NCBI GenBank assembly: GCA_023415475.1
Contig: JAEZKL010000071.1
Span: forward strand, 1 to 21,584
Source of the DNA: Bacillota bacterium
Lineage (GTDB): Bacteria; Bacillota; Clostridia; Lachnospirales; Lachnospiraceae
Length of the DNA stretch: 21,584 nucleotides
Direction of reading: 5' to 3'
The notes beneath the pieces were generated by a model, which ran no database searches, was not told where the DNA came from, and saw only the letters and a program-made list of their open reading frames with translations. Position numbers and translations under genes: made by a program. Below are positions 13,550-21,581 of the stretch, piece by piece; the first letter of the stretch is position 1; the number at the start of each line of letters is the position of its first letter.

Positions 13550-15523
13550 ATGATTGAATTAAATGTAAATGGATTAGTGAAATACTATGGAGCGAATAAA
13601 TTATTTGAGAATATTTCCTTTGAGGTTAAGAGCGGAGAGAGGATAGGTCTGATTGGACAGAATGGTTGTGGAAAAACCACATTGATGAAGATTTTAATGG
13701 GACTGGAGGAGTATCAGGGGGGTGAGATTAGTCTTCGAAAGGATACTAAGATTGGCTACTTGAATCAGATACCGGTGTATGAGAAGTCAACTACCACTAT
13801 TCAGGTACTCCGAATGGCCTTTCATGCTGTATACTCAATCCGTAGTCAGATGGAGGAATTGGAACACGCGATGGGTCTTTTGGTGGGGGAACCATTGGAG
13901 AAAGCGATGAACAGCTATGCGAGATTGCTTGAGCAGTATGAGCTGAACCACGGCTATGAGCTGGATACCAGAATCGATAAGATAACCGAAGGTCTTCAGA
14001 TTGATGATAACATGAAGAATATGCTTTTTGAAAAGCTCAGCGGTGGGGAGAAGACAAGAGTGATACTGGGTAAAATATTATTAGAGGAACCGGATATCCT
14101 ACTACTGGATGAACCGACGAATCACCTGGATCTGTTGACAATCGAATGGTTGGAGGATTTTTTGAAAGGATACAAGGGATCAGCCTTAATCATATCCCAT
14201 GACCGTTTCTTCCTGGATACGGTGGTCAGTAAGATATATGAACTGGAATATGACAATGTGGAGCAGTATCTTGGTAACTATAGCTATTATGTAGTCGAGA
14301 AGGAACGCCGCTTTTTAATTGAGTACCGCAATTATCAAAATCAGCAGCGCAAGATTGAACGTATGGAGCAGCAGATTGAACGCTATCGTATCTGGGGTGC
14401 TATGCGTGACAGTGAGGCCATGTTCAAGCGTGCCAAGGAGCTGGAGAAGCGCCTGGAAAAGATTGATGTGCTGGATCGACCGGTATTGGAGAAACGCAAG
14501 ATCCGCTTAAAGCAGACCGCGGTCCAAAGATCAGGGAAGCTGGTATTGGAGCTGACAGGAGTATGCAAATCCTTTGGTGCAAGGGAATTGCTTCAGGATA
14601 TCAATCTAGGCATCTTCTATCAGGACAGTGCCTGTATTATCGGAGAAAACGGAAGCGGAAAGACTACTCTGCTAAAGATGATATTAGGAGAAGAGACTGT
14701 AGAAGAAGGAACGATACGCCTTGGGGCCAATGTAATCATTGGGTATCTTCCTCAGCATGTGGAATATCCGGATGAGGAACAGACGGTACTGGAATATTTT
14801 GCACGCCTTCATAATTTGACAAATGGGGCTGCCAGATCGCAGCTTGCTAAGGTATTATTCCTTCAAGAGGATGTGAATAAGAAGATAAAGTACCTCTCCG
14901 GTGGGGAGAAGAGTCGCTTGCGTCTTTGCTCTCTTACCTTTGATGGTGCGAATTTGCTTATACTGGATGAGCCGACGAATCATCTGGATGTTGACTCTCG
15001 CGAGGTTTTGGAGGAAACTTTGAATGAATTTGAGGGAACCTTGCTCTTTGTATCTCATGACCGGTATTTTATTAATAAGCTGGCCGATAAGGTGATAACC
15101 ATTGAAGAGGGTACTCTTCATGAGTATGATGGAGACTATGCCTATTATCAAGAGGAGCATAAAAAGGAGTTGGATAGGAAGTCCGCGCAGAAGGTAAATC
15201 ACGCTGTGGCAGTTAATCCCAAACAGGGGCATCTTACTGCCTATAGGGATAAGGTTAGCACGGTAGTAATCGGGAACTCCACAAAAGGGAACAAGTCAAA
15301 TTCTGATTATTCTCCGGACAGGGTGATCAAGAAGCCAGGCAGAACGCCGGAGCAGCTGGAGCTTAAGATAGATGAACTGGAAGGGAGAATAAAAGAGCTG
15401 CAGGATATGATGGGGATTCATAATACCGATGGAGTAAGGCTGCAAGAGCTATATCTAGAGCATAAAAAGCTGGAAGATGAATTAGAGAAGGTATTTTCTG
15501 AGTGGGAACAGCTTTTAACCTAA
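13550..15523 (+). CDS. ABC-F family ATP-binding protein
   Basis: This is a soluble twin-ATPase of the ABC-F family, whose members bind the ribosomal E site and act in translation or antibiotic target protection. Domain 1 has Walker A GQNGCGKTT (36-44), LSGGE (163-167) and LLLDEPTNHLD (184-194). An arginine-, lysine- and glutamate-rich linker spans about 245-325. Domain 2 has GENGSGKTT (365-373), LSGGE (449-453) and ILDEPTNHLD (471-480). A C-terminal extension of about 120 residues ends in a coiled coil (about 600-655). No membrane segments are present, ruling out a transporter. GAGG lies eight bases before the ATG. The linker and extension resemble the Uup/YdiF-like group, so resistance is not proven, but the attenuator-like leader points to induction by ribosome-targeting drugs or translation stress. 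Confidence 0.93.
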   Translation: MIELNVNGLVKYYGANKLFENISFEVKSGERIGLIGQNGCGKTTLMKILMGLEEYQGGEISLRKDTKIGYLNQIPVYEKSTTTIQVLRMAFHAVYSIRSQMEELEHAMGLLVGEPLEKAMNSYARLLEQYELNHGYELDTRIDKITEGLQIDDNMKNMLFEKLSGGEKTRVILGKILLEEPDILLLDEPTNHLDLLTIEWLEDFLKGYKGSALIISHDRFFLDTVVSKIYELEYDNVEQYLGNYSYYVVEKERRFLIEYRNYQNQQRKIERMEQQIERYRIWGAMRDSEAMFKRAKELEKRLEKIDVLDRPVLEKRKIRLKQTAVQRSGKLVLELTGVCKSFGARELLQDINLGIFYQDSACIIGENGSGKTTLLKMILGEETVEEGTIRLGANVIIGYLPQHVEYPDEEQTVLEYFARLHNLTNGAARSQLAKVLFLQEDVNKKIKYLSGGEKSRLRLCSLTFDGANLLILDEPTNHLDVDSREVLEETLNEFEGTLLFVSHDRYFINKLADKVITIEEGTLHEYDGDYAYYQEEHKKELDRKSAQKVNHAVAVNPKQGHLTAYRDKVSTVVIGNSTKGNKSNSDYSPDRVIKKPGRTPEQLELKIDELEGRIKELQDMMGIHNTDGVRLQELYLEHKKLEDELEKVFSEWEQLLT

Positions 15524-15549
15524 GTACCACGAAAGCAAATACTCCGTTA

Positions 15550-15590
15550 CATGACAATAGAAAGTTCTCGAAGCGTGCTTTCTATTGTAT
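15550..15590 (+). repeat. Palindromic interspersed repeat, copy 1
   Basis: Perfect 11-base arms (15554-15564 and 15578-15588) flank a 13-base loop. A closely similar unit with a shared core and flanks starts at 21540 near the right window edge. This copy begins 27 bases after the ABC-F stop and could double as its terminator hairpin, although it lacks a T-run. Confidence 0.65.
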
Positions 15591-15828
15591 GAAAATCATT
15601 GATCGAACTCATTCTTTCCATTTATGGTTTGGTCTGAACTTTAACAGTCGTAATATCCGACTGTAAAGAAAGTGTAGATTTTTAAACAGAAAGAAGGTAT
15701 AATCATCCTCGTACTAAAAAGAATATTACATTTTAGCTTAATCCGTGCAGTTAGGCACAAAAAATAAAGTGGCGTTGCCTTGGTTATGATACTATGACAA
15801 AATTGCCAGATATACGATGGAGGTTATT
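15591..15828 (+). other. Intergenic region before queA
   Basis: There is no gene. A 7-base inverted repeat, ACAGTCG/CGACTGT, is at 15644-15664. A TATAAT box is at 15698-15703 with a weak -35 (TAGATT) 17 bases upstream, giving a leader of about 120 bases before queA. No preQ1 riboswitch was recognised. Confidence 0.4.
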
Positions 15829-16884
15829 GTGAGGACACAGGATTTTTATTATGATTTACCCGAAGAATTGATTGCTCAGGACCCGCTACAGGATCGTTCC
15901 GGCTCCAGACTGCTGTTGCTGGATAAAGAGACCGGTGCAATAGAACATAGAATATTCCATCAGATTACCCAGTACCTTCGAGGGGGAGATTGCCTGGTGG
16001 TGAATAATACGAAGGTTATTCCTGCCAGATTAATCGGCGAGAAGCTTCATGAGGATAATCCTTCTGCTACCGGGGAGGCACAAGGAGCAAGGATTGAGCT
16101 GCTATTACTTAAGCGTAGAGAGAACGACATCTGGGAGACGTTAGTAAAACCGGGTAAGAAGGCAAGAACGGGAACCAGAATCAGCTTTGGTGACGGGTTG
16201 CTGGTCGGTGAGATCATCGATATGCTGGAGGAAGGAAACCGTCTGGTTCAATTCAAATATCAGGGCATTTTCGAAGAAATATTGGATCAGTTGGGGCAGA
16301 TGCCATTGCCCCCTTATATTACTCATGAATTAGAGGACAAGAACAGATATCAGACCGTATATGCCAAGTATGAAGGCTCAGCTGCGGCTCCAACAGCCGG
16401 ACTTCATTTTACCAAGGAGCTGTTGGCCGAGATAGAGGAGATGGGGATTCCCATTGCCAATGTTACACTTCATGTAGGGCTTGGGACTTTCCGTCCGGTG
16501 AAGGTGGATAATGTACTGGAGCATCATATGCACTCGGAATTTTATCAAGTGACCCAGGAGGCGGCTGATATCATTAATATGACAAAGCAGAAGGGCGGCA
16601 GAGTGATCTGCGTAGGTACCACAAGCTGTCGAACGATTGAGTCAGCAGCAGACGAACAGGGATTGGTTCAGCCGGGAAGTGGTGATACTTCAATTTTCAT
16701 TTATCCCGGATACAGGTTCAAGGTTCTGGATGCACTAATCACGAATTTCCATCTTCCCGAATCAACCTTGATGATGTTGGTGTCAGCTCTTGCAGGAAGA
16801 GAACACATCATGGCAGCATATGAGGAAGCTGTGAAGGAACGCTATCGTTTCTTTAGTTTTGGCGATGCGATGTTTATACATTAA
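15829..16884 (+). CDS. queA: S-adenosylmethionine:tRNA ribosyltransferase-isomerase
   Basis: QueA transfers and isomerises the ribosyl group of SAM onto 7-aminomethyl-7-deazaguanine in tRNA, forming epoxyqueuosine. Family blocks are clear: FYYDLPEELIAQDPL near the N-terminus, DCLVVNNTKVIPARL, GSAAAPTAGLHFT, VTLHVGLGTFRPV, HSEFYQV, VGTTSCRTIES and the terminal FSFGDAMFI. I chose the GTG at 15829, preceded by GGAGG at 15819-15823 with five-base spacing. It gives the usual VRTQDFYYDLP start and 351 residues. The upstream in-frame ATG at 15817 would put the ribosome binding site inside the gene. No other queuosine gene is in the window. Confidence 0.95.
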   Translation: MRTQDFYYDLPEELIAQDPLQDRSGSRLLLLDKETGAIEHRIFHQITQYLRGGDCLVVNNTKVIPARLIGEKLHEDNPSATGEAQGARIELLLLKRRENDIWETLVKPGKKARTGTRISFGDGLLVGEIIDMLEEGNRLVQFKYQGIFEEILDQLGQMPLPPYITHELEDKNRYQTVYAKYEGSAAAPTAGLHFTKELLAEIEEMGIPIANVTLHVGLGTFRPVKVDNVLEHHMHSEFYQVTQEAADIINMTKQKGGRVICVGTTSCRTIESAADEQGLVQPGSGDTSIFIYPGYRFKVLDALITNFHLPESTLMMLVSALAGREHIMAAYEEAVKERYRFFSFGDAMFIH

Positions 16885-16987
16885 ATTATTAAGCACAATA
16901 ATGGCAGAGGATGCATAAGATAGCGGTATATATTTAAGAATGTTAGCATAGGATATCAACATCAAAAAAATTTTTTTCAAATTCCTA
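16885..16987 (+). other. AT-rich spacer with A7T7 tract after queA
   Basis: There is no gene and no clear queA terminator. A perfect A7T7 tract at 16964-16977 ends ten bases before the amt -35 box. It could act as an intrinsically bent upstream element for that promoter. Confidence 0.35.
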
Positions 16988-17016
16988 TTGCATTTTAAAA
17001 ATAAGTATGCTACACT
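16988..17016 (+). promoter_or_regulatory. Promoter of the amt-glnK operon
   Basis: TTGCAT (16988-16993) and TACACT (17011-17016) are separated by 17 bases. The start codon is almost 200 bases downstream, leaving a leader that contains two tandem hairpins. Confidence 0.5.
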
Positions 17017-17041
17017 CACCAATATAAATTTTGAAGACGAC

Positions 17042-17117
17042 GAGGTCAAAGCAATGTGCTTTGGCCTTCTCTTTTGGATTGACAAAGAGGTCAAAGCATT
17101 GTGCTTTGACCTCTTTT
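17042..17117 (+). promoter_or_regulatory. Tandem hairpins in the amt leader, possible attenuator
   Basis: Two near-identical units each fold into a 12-pair hairpin: 17042-17053 with 17057-17068 (with G-U pairs), and 17087-17098 with 17102-17113 (perfect, followed by TTTT). The left arms are identical, so arm one could also pair perfectly with the right arm of hairpin two. The layout suggests conditional termination before amt, or two stacked terminators for an upstream transcript. If each stem is closed at a G-C pair, the loops are AATGT and ATTGT. Confidence 0.55.
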
Positions 17118-17214
17118 CGTTTGCATAGCTGGCATTCTTCAATACATGATTCAGAAAATGTCTGTATATCCGACATTTTTGATTATAGAAATTTATTATG
17201 AGGAGGAAGAAAAT

Positions 17215-18567
17215 ATGGATGTGAAAGTAACGATGGACACCTTATGGGTCCTACTGGCGGGAATGCTGGTGTTTTTTATGAATTTGGGTTTTGCGGCTAT
17301 TGAAACCGGTTTTGCAAGATCCAAAAATGCAGTAAATATTTTGTCAAAGAATTTAATTGTATTTGCTGTATCTTCGCTGGGCTTTTTGTTACTGGGTTTT
17401 GGGTTAATGTTTGGTGATGGCAATGGATTTATCGGTATGAGTGGATTATTTATGCTGTCGGGTGCCGATAATTCACCGGCTGTAAATGAAGCATATGAGG
17501 GAGTATATTCGGCTTTATCCTGGACCGGAATACCGTTTTATGCCAAATTCTTCTTTCAGCTGGTATTCTGCGGTACAGCTGCTACCATTGTTTCAGGTGC
17601 AGTCGCAGAGCGTATTAAGTATCTTTCCTTTATCATCTTCTCTTTCGCACTGACCTTAGTGGTATATCCGATCATCGGACACTGGATATGGGGAGGCGGC
17701 TTCCTGGCGGAGATGGGATTCTTTGATTTTGCAGGTGACACGGTAGTGCACTCGGTAGGCGGATGGGCCGCTCTTGCAGGTGTTCTGATCTTAGGACCCC
17801 GCGTCGGAAAATATACCAAGGACGGCAAGATGAATCCAATCCAGGGACATAACATGAGTCTTGCTGTAATCGGACTTTTTGTACTTTGGCTGGGATGGTT
17901 TGGTTTCAACCCCGGCTCTACCATGGCAGCAGATCCGGAAGCGATCTCTCATATCCTTATGACCACCAATACCGCGGCCATTTGTGCTGTTTTAACTGCA
18001 ACCGCAACCTCCTGGATCATAATCGGTAAGCCGGATCTTGGTATGACGATTAACGGCTGTCTTGCCGGATTGGTCGCAATCACCGGAAGCTGTGCCTTTG
18101 TCAGTGTAACCAGCTCAATGATTATTGGTGCCATCGCCGGAGTATTAGTAGTCTTTGCTGTCATACTCTTTGATAAGCTGAAGCTCGATGATCCGGTGGG
18201 AGCATTGGCAGTTCATCTGTTCAATGGTATCTTCGGAACCCTGGCTGTCGGTTTATTTGCAGAGGACGGATTGACCGGTGTGGCAACCGGTAACGGTTTA
18301 TTCTATGGCGGAGGCTTCAAATTGTTAGGTGTCCAGTTCGTTGGAGTTTTGGCGGTCGGTGCGTTTACTTTTATTGGTTCTTTTATCATTTGGTCTCTCA
18401 TAAAAGTAACCATTGGGCTTAGAGTTCCTGTCCGAGAGGAGATTGAAGGACTTGATATTCATGAGCATGGTAATCAGGCATATCCTGAATTTCCGACCAG
18501 AAAGCAGACCTATACATTGCTGACCAAAGATATTCATGCTGATGAAAAGAAAACTAAGATTTATTAA
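17215..18567 (+). CDS. amt: Ammonium transporter (Amt/MEP/Rh family)
   Basis: This 450-residue integral membrane protein has about eleven hydrophobic helices and carries ammonium into the cell. The family signature is DFAGDTVVHSVGGWAALAG (171-189), with the first pore histidine H179; the second pore histidine is H334 in AVHLFNGIFG. The IETGFARSKNAVNIL block (29-43) is also diagnostic. I chose the ATG at 17215 because AGGAGG lies eight bases upstream. The in-frame ATG at 17146 would add a 23-residue tail without a ribosome binding site. A charged cytoplasmic tail follows the last helix (about 403-450). The next gene, 25 bases on, encodes a P-II protein that normally binds and closes Amt when nitrogen is plentiful. 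Confidence 0.96.
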   Translation: MDVKVTMDTLWVLLAGMLVFFMNLGFAAIETGFARSKNAVNILSKNLIVFAVSSLGFLLLGFGLMFGDGNGFIGMSGLFMLSGADNSPAVNEAYEGVYSALSWTGIPFYAKFFFQLVFCGTAATIVSGAVAERIKYLSFIIFSFALTLVVYPIIGHWIWGGGFLAEMGFFDFAGDTVVHSVGGWAALAGVLILGPRVGKYTKDGKMNPIQGHNMSLAVIGLFVLWLGWFGFNPGSTMAADPEAISHILMTTNTAAICAVLTATATSWIIIGKPDLGMTINGCLAGLVAITGSCAFVSVTSSMIIGAIAGVLVVFAVILFDKLKLDDPVGALAVHLFNGIFGTLAVGLFAEDGLTGVATGNGLFYGGGFKLLGVQFVGVLAVGAFTFIGSFIIWSLIKVTIGLRVPVREEIEGLDIHEHGNQAYPEFPTRKQTYTLLTKDIHADEKKTKIY

Positions 18568-18592
18568 TTGAATCGTAAAGGAGGATACAGGA

Positions 18593-18937
18593 ATGAAGCA
18601 TATTAAAGCAATCTTGCAACCGGAAAAGCTTGCTGATGTGAGGGCAGCATTGGAACAGTCAAAATGCTATCGTGGTATTATCATCACGGATGTGATGGGT
18701 CAGGGAACCCAGAAGGGTATTGTTCAAGCCTGGAGAGGTGAAAAGTTTCAGACAGATTTAATCCCTAAGGTGGAAATAGATTTAATCGTTAAGGATAATG
18801 AGGTGGATGAAATCGTTAAAAAAATCCATCAGAGTGCCCATACCGGTGAAATCGGTGATGGTAAAATATTCATCTACAACGTAGAAGAGGCAATCCGTAT
18901 CAGAACCGGCGAGACGAGTGATGATGCACTTGATTAA
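18593..18937 (+). CDS. glnK: P-II family nitrogen regulator, GlnK-like
   Basis: This 114-residue trimeric signal protein binds ATP/ADP and 2-oxoglutarate and usually plugs the neighbouring Amt channel. The T-loop region runs from about 37 to 55 (GQGTQKGIVQAWRGEKFQT). The B-loop TGEIGDGKIF is at 84-93 and the C-loop RIRTGE is at 102-107. The residue matching the uridylylated Tyr51 of E. coli GlnB/GlnK is Phe52 here (RGEKF in place of RGAEY), so PII uridylylation at that site is impossible. AAAGGAGG lies eight bases before the ATG. The pairing with amt in one transcript supports the GlnK role. Confidence 0.94.
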   Translation: MKHIKAILQPEKLADVRAALEQSKCYRGIIITDVMGQGTQKGIVQAWRGEKFQTDLIPKVEIDLIVKDNEVDEIVKKIHQSAHTGEIGDGKIFIYNVEEAIRIRTGETSDDALD

Positions 18938-18955
18938 ATATTGTGATCTATAAGA

Positions 18956-19017
18956 AAGCTCCCATAGGCAGACGGATTAGAAGTTTATGTGATCCGGAAG
19001 CTTAAGGGGGCTTTTTT
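18956..19017 (+). terminator. Terminator of the amt-glnK operon
   Basis: An outer stem, AAGCTCCC (18956-18963) with GGGGGCTT (19006-19013), and an inner CGGAT/ATCCG stem are followed by a T-run to 19017. It lies just after the P-II gene. Confidence 0.75.
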
Positions 19018-19039
19018 ATTTGCGCGTAATAGAAGGTGT

Positions 19040-19068
19040 TTGCCATTGGCATTGATTTTTGTTAAACT
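19040..19068 (+). promoter_or_regulatory. Candidate promoter of the AAC(3)-like gene
   Basis: TTGCCA (19040-19045) and TAAACT (19063-19068) are separated by 17 bases, 46 bases before the start codon and after the previous terminator. Support is consensus only. Confidence 0.45.
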
Positions 19069-19114
19069 AGGAATGTAGAGAAAGACGATTACTGAAATGA
19101 AATGAGGGATAGTC

Positions 19115-19891
19115 ATGTATACAAAGCTGAACATTATGGATGATATTAGGAAACTAGGAATAGAGCCGACTGACACGCTATTGATTCATTCTTCTATGAA
19201 GGCAATCGGCGAGGTTGAGGGAGGAGCGGATACCATTCTGGATGCTTTCATGGAATTTATGAAGGAGGGATTGTTAATCTTTCCGACCCATACCTGGGCA
19301 CAGATGAGCGATGAATATAGGGTGTTTCATGTGGCCTCAGAGCCCTCCTGCGTAGGACTATTGACGAACTTATTCTTAAAGCGCCCGGGAGTAATTAGGT
19401 CCTGGCATCCGACGCATTCCGTAGCAGCCTTTGGTCAGGATGCTGCTGATTACATAGCTGGAGAAGAATTCAGTGAAACACCCTGTCCTAGAACCGGCTG
19501 TTGGGGTAAGCTTTATGACCGCAAGGCAAAGATATTATTTCTTGGCTGCAGTCCGAAGAAAAATACTTATCTTCATGGGGTTGAGGAGTGGAATCAGATT
19601 GAAAACCGATTAACTGATTTTTATCGTCCTTATCAGATAATGACTCCTGAGGGAAATCGGATAGACCGGCCGATGAGGGGACATTACAATCCCGTCGGTG
19701 ACATATCATATAACTATGATAAGATGATGGCACCATTTTTACACCATGGAATTGCGAAGGAAGGTCATATCGGAGATGCCAAGTGTTACTTATGTGACGC
19801 GGTAGGAATGGCGGAGCTGACCTCCTCTTATCTGCAAAGAGAACCGGATCTGTTCCTAAACGGTGATCCGGTTCCTGACGAATGGCTATAA
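19115..19891 (+). CDS. AAC(3) family N-acetyltransferase
   Basis: This 258-residue protein is of the Antibiotic_NAT (aminoglycoside 3-N-acetyltransferase) family, which is unrelated to GNAT enzymes. Family blocks are LLIHSSMKAIGEVEGGAD (22-39), LLIFPTHTW (53-61), RSWHPTHSVAAFG (95-107) and ETPCPRTGCWGKL (121-132), with the conserved histidines H98 and H101 and the C-P pair of the acetyl-CoA site. GAGGG lies six bases upstream. The size and motifs are closer to the chromosomal YokD-like members than to plasmid AAC(3) enzymes, so the natural substrate may not be an aminoglycoside. It has its own promoter and follows the amt-glnK terminator, so it is a single-gene unit. Confidence 0.88.
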   Translation: MYTKLNIMDDIRKLGIEPTDTLLIHSSMKAIGEVEGGADTILDAFMEFMKEGLLIFPTHTWAQMSDEYRVFHVASEPSCVGLLTNLFLKRPGVIRSWHPTHSVAAFGQDAADYIAGEEFSETPCPRTGCWGKLYDRKAKILFLGCSPKKNTYLHGVEEWNQIENRLTDFYRPYQIMTPEGNRIDRPMRGHYNPVGDISYNYDKMMAPFLHHGIAKEGHIGDAKCYLCDAVGMAELTSSYLQREPDLFLNGDPVPDEWL

Positions 19892-19971
19892 TAAACTGAA
19901 TAGTATCACTTATAAAATCTTAAAGAATAAGGATTGACAATATACTTCTTTATGCGAAAGACTTAAGGTTA

Positions 19972-21372
19972 TTACTTACCCATCTTCGTCAGGATGCTTC
20001 TTGCAACACTGATGCCGTTGGCGGAAGCCTGCTGTAAGCCACGGGTTACGGCAGCGCCGTCACCGATGGCACGAAGACCCTCAACACTGGTCTCAAAATC
20101 GGTATTGACAACAACCTTGTTAGAGTAGAACTTAACTTCAACACCATAGAGCAAAGTCTCATCACTGGCAATACCCGGTGTAACCTTATCGAGTGCCAGA
20201 AGCATTTCCTTAATATCCACCATGATACGATGAGGGAATACTAAGGATAAATCTCCGGGGACAGCATCCTTTAAGGTGGGAATCAGGTTGTTTCTGCAGA
20301 GTCTCTCCTCTGTGGTTCTTCTGCCTCTTTGGAAGTCACCGAAGGTCTGAACGAGTATTCTGCCGCCGCAAAGCATATTGCTGAGCTGTGAGATATGCTT
20401 ACCATATTCGATCGGAGTCTTGAAGGGCTTCGTAAAGTTCTTGGATACCAGGATTGCAAAGTTCGTATTATTAGTCTTATATTCCTTTGACTTATAAGCA
20501 TGACCGTTTACAACAGCCAGATTATTCTCATAATACTCGGTAGCAACTTCTCCGGAGGGATTGGTACAGAAGGTACGTACTTTATCATCGAAGGTAGGAG
20601 TATAATATACCAGCTTTGCTTCATAGAGATTCTTGTTCAGGAATTCCATAACCTCGTCACGAACTTCCACACGAACACCGATATCTACGGTTCCGACCTT
20701 GGTCTCGATGCCATGATCCTTGCAGATGGAGCTGAACCAGTCAGAACCCTCACGGCCGATGGCAGATACAATCTCCTTCGCATAGAAGGTATCGCCCCCA
20801 GCGGTCACAATCCCCTTGGCTTGTTTATCTTCAATAATAATATCCATAACCATGGTATTGAATATCATCTCAACACCCTCTGCCAGCAGATGCTCCTGGA
20901 GTCTGGTATAGATTTTATAGCCTTCCTCCGTTCCTAAGTGACGGATCGGGCATTCAATTAATTTTAAGTTAGCGTTAATGGCACGTCTTCTGATCTCGCG
21001 AATCTCAGCTTCCTTGTCCACACCGTAGACATTGGTATCTGCTCCGAATTTCAGATAGATATCATCGGATTCCTTAATCAACTCCATTGCCCTATCGTAT
21101 CCTAAGATATCGGGAAGATTACCGCCTACATCGGGAGATAAGGAGAGCTTTCCGTCAGAAAATGCTCCGGCACCGGCAAAACCGGTAGTTATAGCACAGG
21201 GTTGACAGCCGATACATTGCTTGGTGGTTCTCTTCGGACACAGTCTCTTTTCAATCGGCCGGCCCTTTTCCACCATCAGTATTTTTAGGTTTTTGTTCTC
21301 TTTAATAAGCTCATAGGCACAAAAAATACCGGAAGGTCCGGCTCCTATGATAATTACATCGTAATTTTGCAT
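19972..21372 (-). CDS. FAD-dependent dehydrogenase (COG2509-like)
   Basis: This 466-residue flavoprotein has the N-terminal dinucleotide fold VIIIGAGPSGIFCAYEL (FAD site GAGPSG at 10-15) and a C-terminal FAD block around AIGDGAAVTRGLQQASANG. Four cysteines at 45, 53, 56 and 59 (CPKRTTKQCIGCQPC) precede GFAGAGAFSDGKLSLS and could bind an iron-sulfur cluster or zinc. This arrangement is characteristic of the uncharacterised COG2509 dehydrogenases. I chose the start at 21372 because AAAAGGAG lies eight bases upstream on the minus strand; the in-frame ATG at 21396 would place that site within the gene. It converges on the AAC(3) gene. Substrate and electron acceptor are unknown. Confidence 0.88.
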   Translation of the reverse strand: MQNYDVIIIGAGPSGIFCAYELIKENKNLKILMVEKGRPIEKRLCPKRTTKQCIGCQPCAITTGFAGAGAFSDGKLSLSPDVGGNLPDILGYDRAMELIKESDDIYLKFGADTNVYGVDKEAEIREIRRRAINANLKLIECPIRHLGTEEGYKIYTRLQEHLLAEGVEMIFNTMVMDIIIEDKQAKGIVTAGGDTFYAKEIVSAIGREGSDWFSSICKDHGIETKVGTVDIGVRVEVRDEVMEFLNKNLYEAKLVYYTPTFDDKVRTFCTNPSGEVATEYYENNLAVVNGHAYKSKEYKTNNTNFAILVSKNFTKPFKTPIEYGKHISQLSNMLCGGRILVQTFGDFQRGRRTTEERLCRNNLIPTLKDAVPGDLSLVFPHRIMVDIKEMLLALDKVTPGIASDETLLYGVEVKFYSNKVVVNTDFETSVEGLRAIGDGAAVTRGLQQASANGISVARSILTKMGK

Positions 21373-21417
21373 CGACAACACTCCTTTTGGAATCAAATTG
21401 ATCTCATTTCCGTGCTA

Positions 21418-21446
21418 ATTCTATCACATAGTGGGCTACAAAACAA
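21418..21446 (-). promoter_or_regulatory. Promoter of the FAD dehydrogenase gene
   Basis: On the minus strand TTGTTT (21446-21441) and TAGAAT (21423-21418) are separated by 17 bases, 45 bases upstream of the chosen start codon. Confidence 0.55.
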
Positions 21447-21505
21447 GCTTCATCTTGTATTTTAATTCAAACAAAATGCATATATAAGCAGGGCTAATAC
21501 AATAT

Positions 21506-21533
21506 AAAAGGAGACCTTATCAGTCCCCTTTTT
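21506..21533. terminator. Bidirectional hairpin near the right edge
   Basis: AAAAGGAGAC (21506-21515) pairs with GTCCCCTTTT (21523-21532), with one A-C mismatch. Runs of T lie on both strands. No gene ends here inside the window from the left, so it probably ends a minus-strand gene that lies to the right. Confidence 0.5.
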
Positions 21534-21539
21534 ATCATT

Positions 21540-21581
21540 CATGTCAATAGAAGTTCGTATAGCGCTCTTTCTATTGTATAC
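21540..21581 (+). repeat. Palindromic interspersed repeat, copy 2
   Basis: Arms CAATAGAA (21545-21552) and TTCTATTG (21569-21576) flank a 16-base loop. The unit aligns with copy 1 at 15550 across almost its full length (shared CATG.CAATAGAA start and TTTCTATTGTAT end). The window ends three bases later, so its right limit is uncertain. Confidence 0.6.

Noticed and set aside
15817..15828. ATG start for queA
   Set aside because: GGAGG at 15819-15823 would be inside the gene. The GTG at 15829 gives the canonical N-terminus.
17146..17214. N-terminal extension of the ammonium transporter
   Set aside because: There is no ribosome binding site at that ATG, whereas AGGAGG precedes the ATG at 17215, from which the transporter fold begins.
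20500..20937. 145-codon plus-strand frame
   Set aside because: It lies entirely antisense to the FAD dehydrogenase gene, whose motifs are intact. There is no promoter or SD for it.
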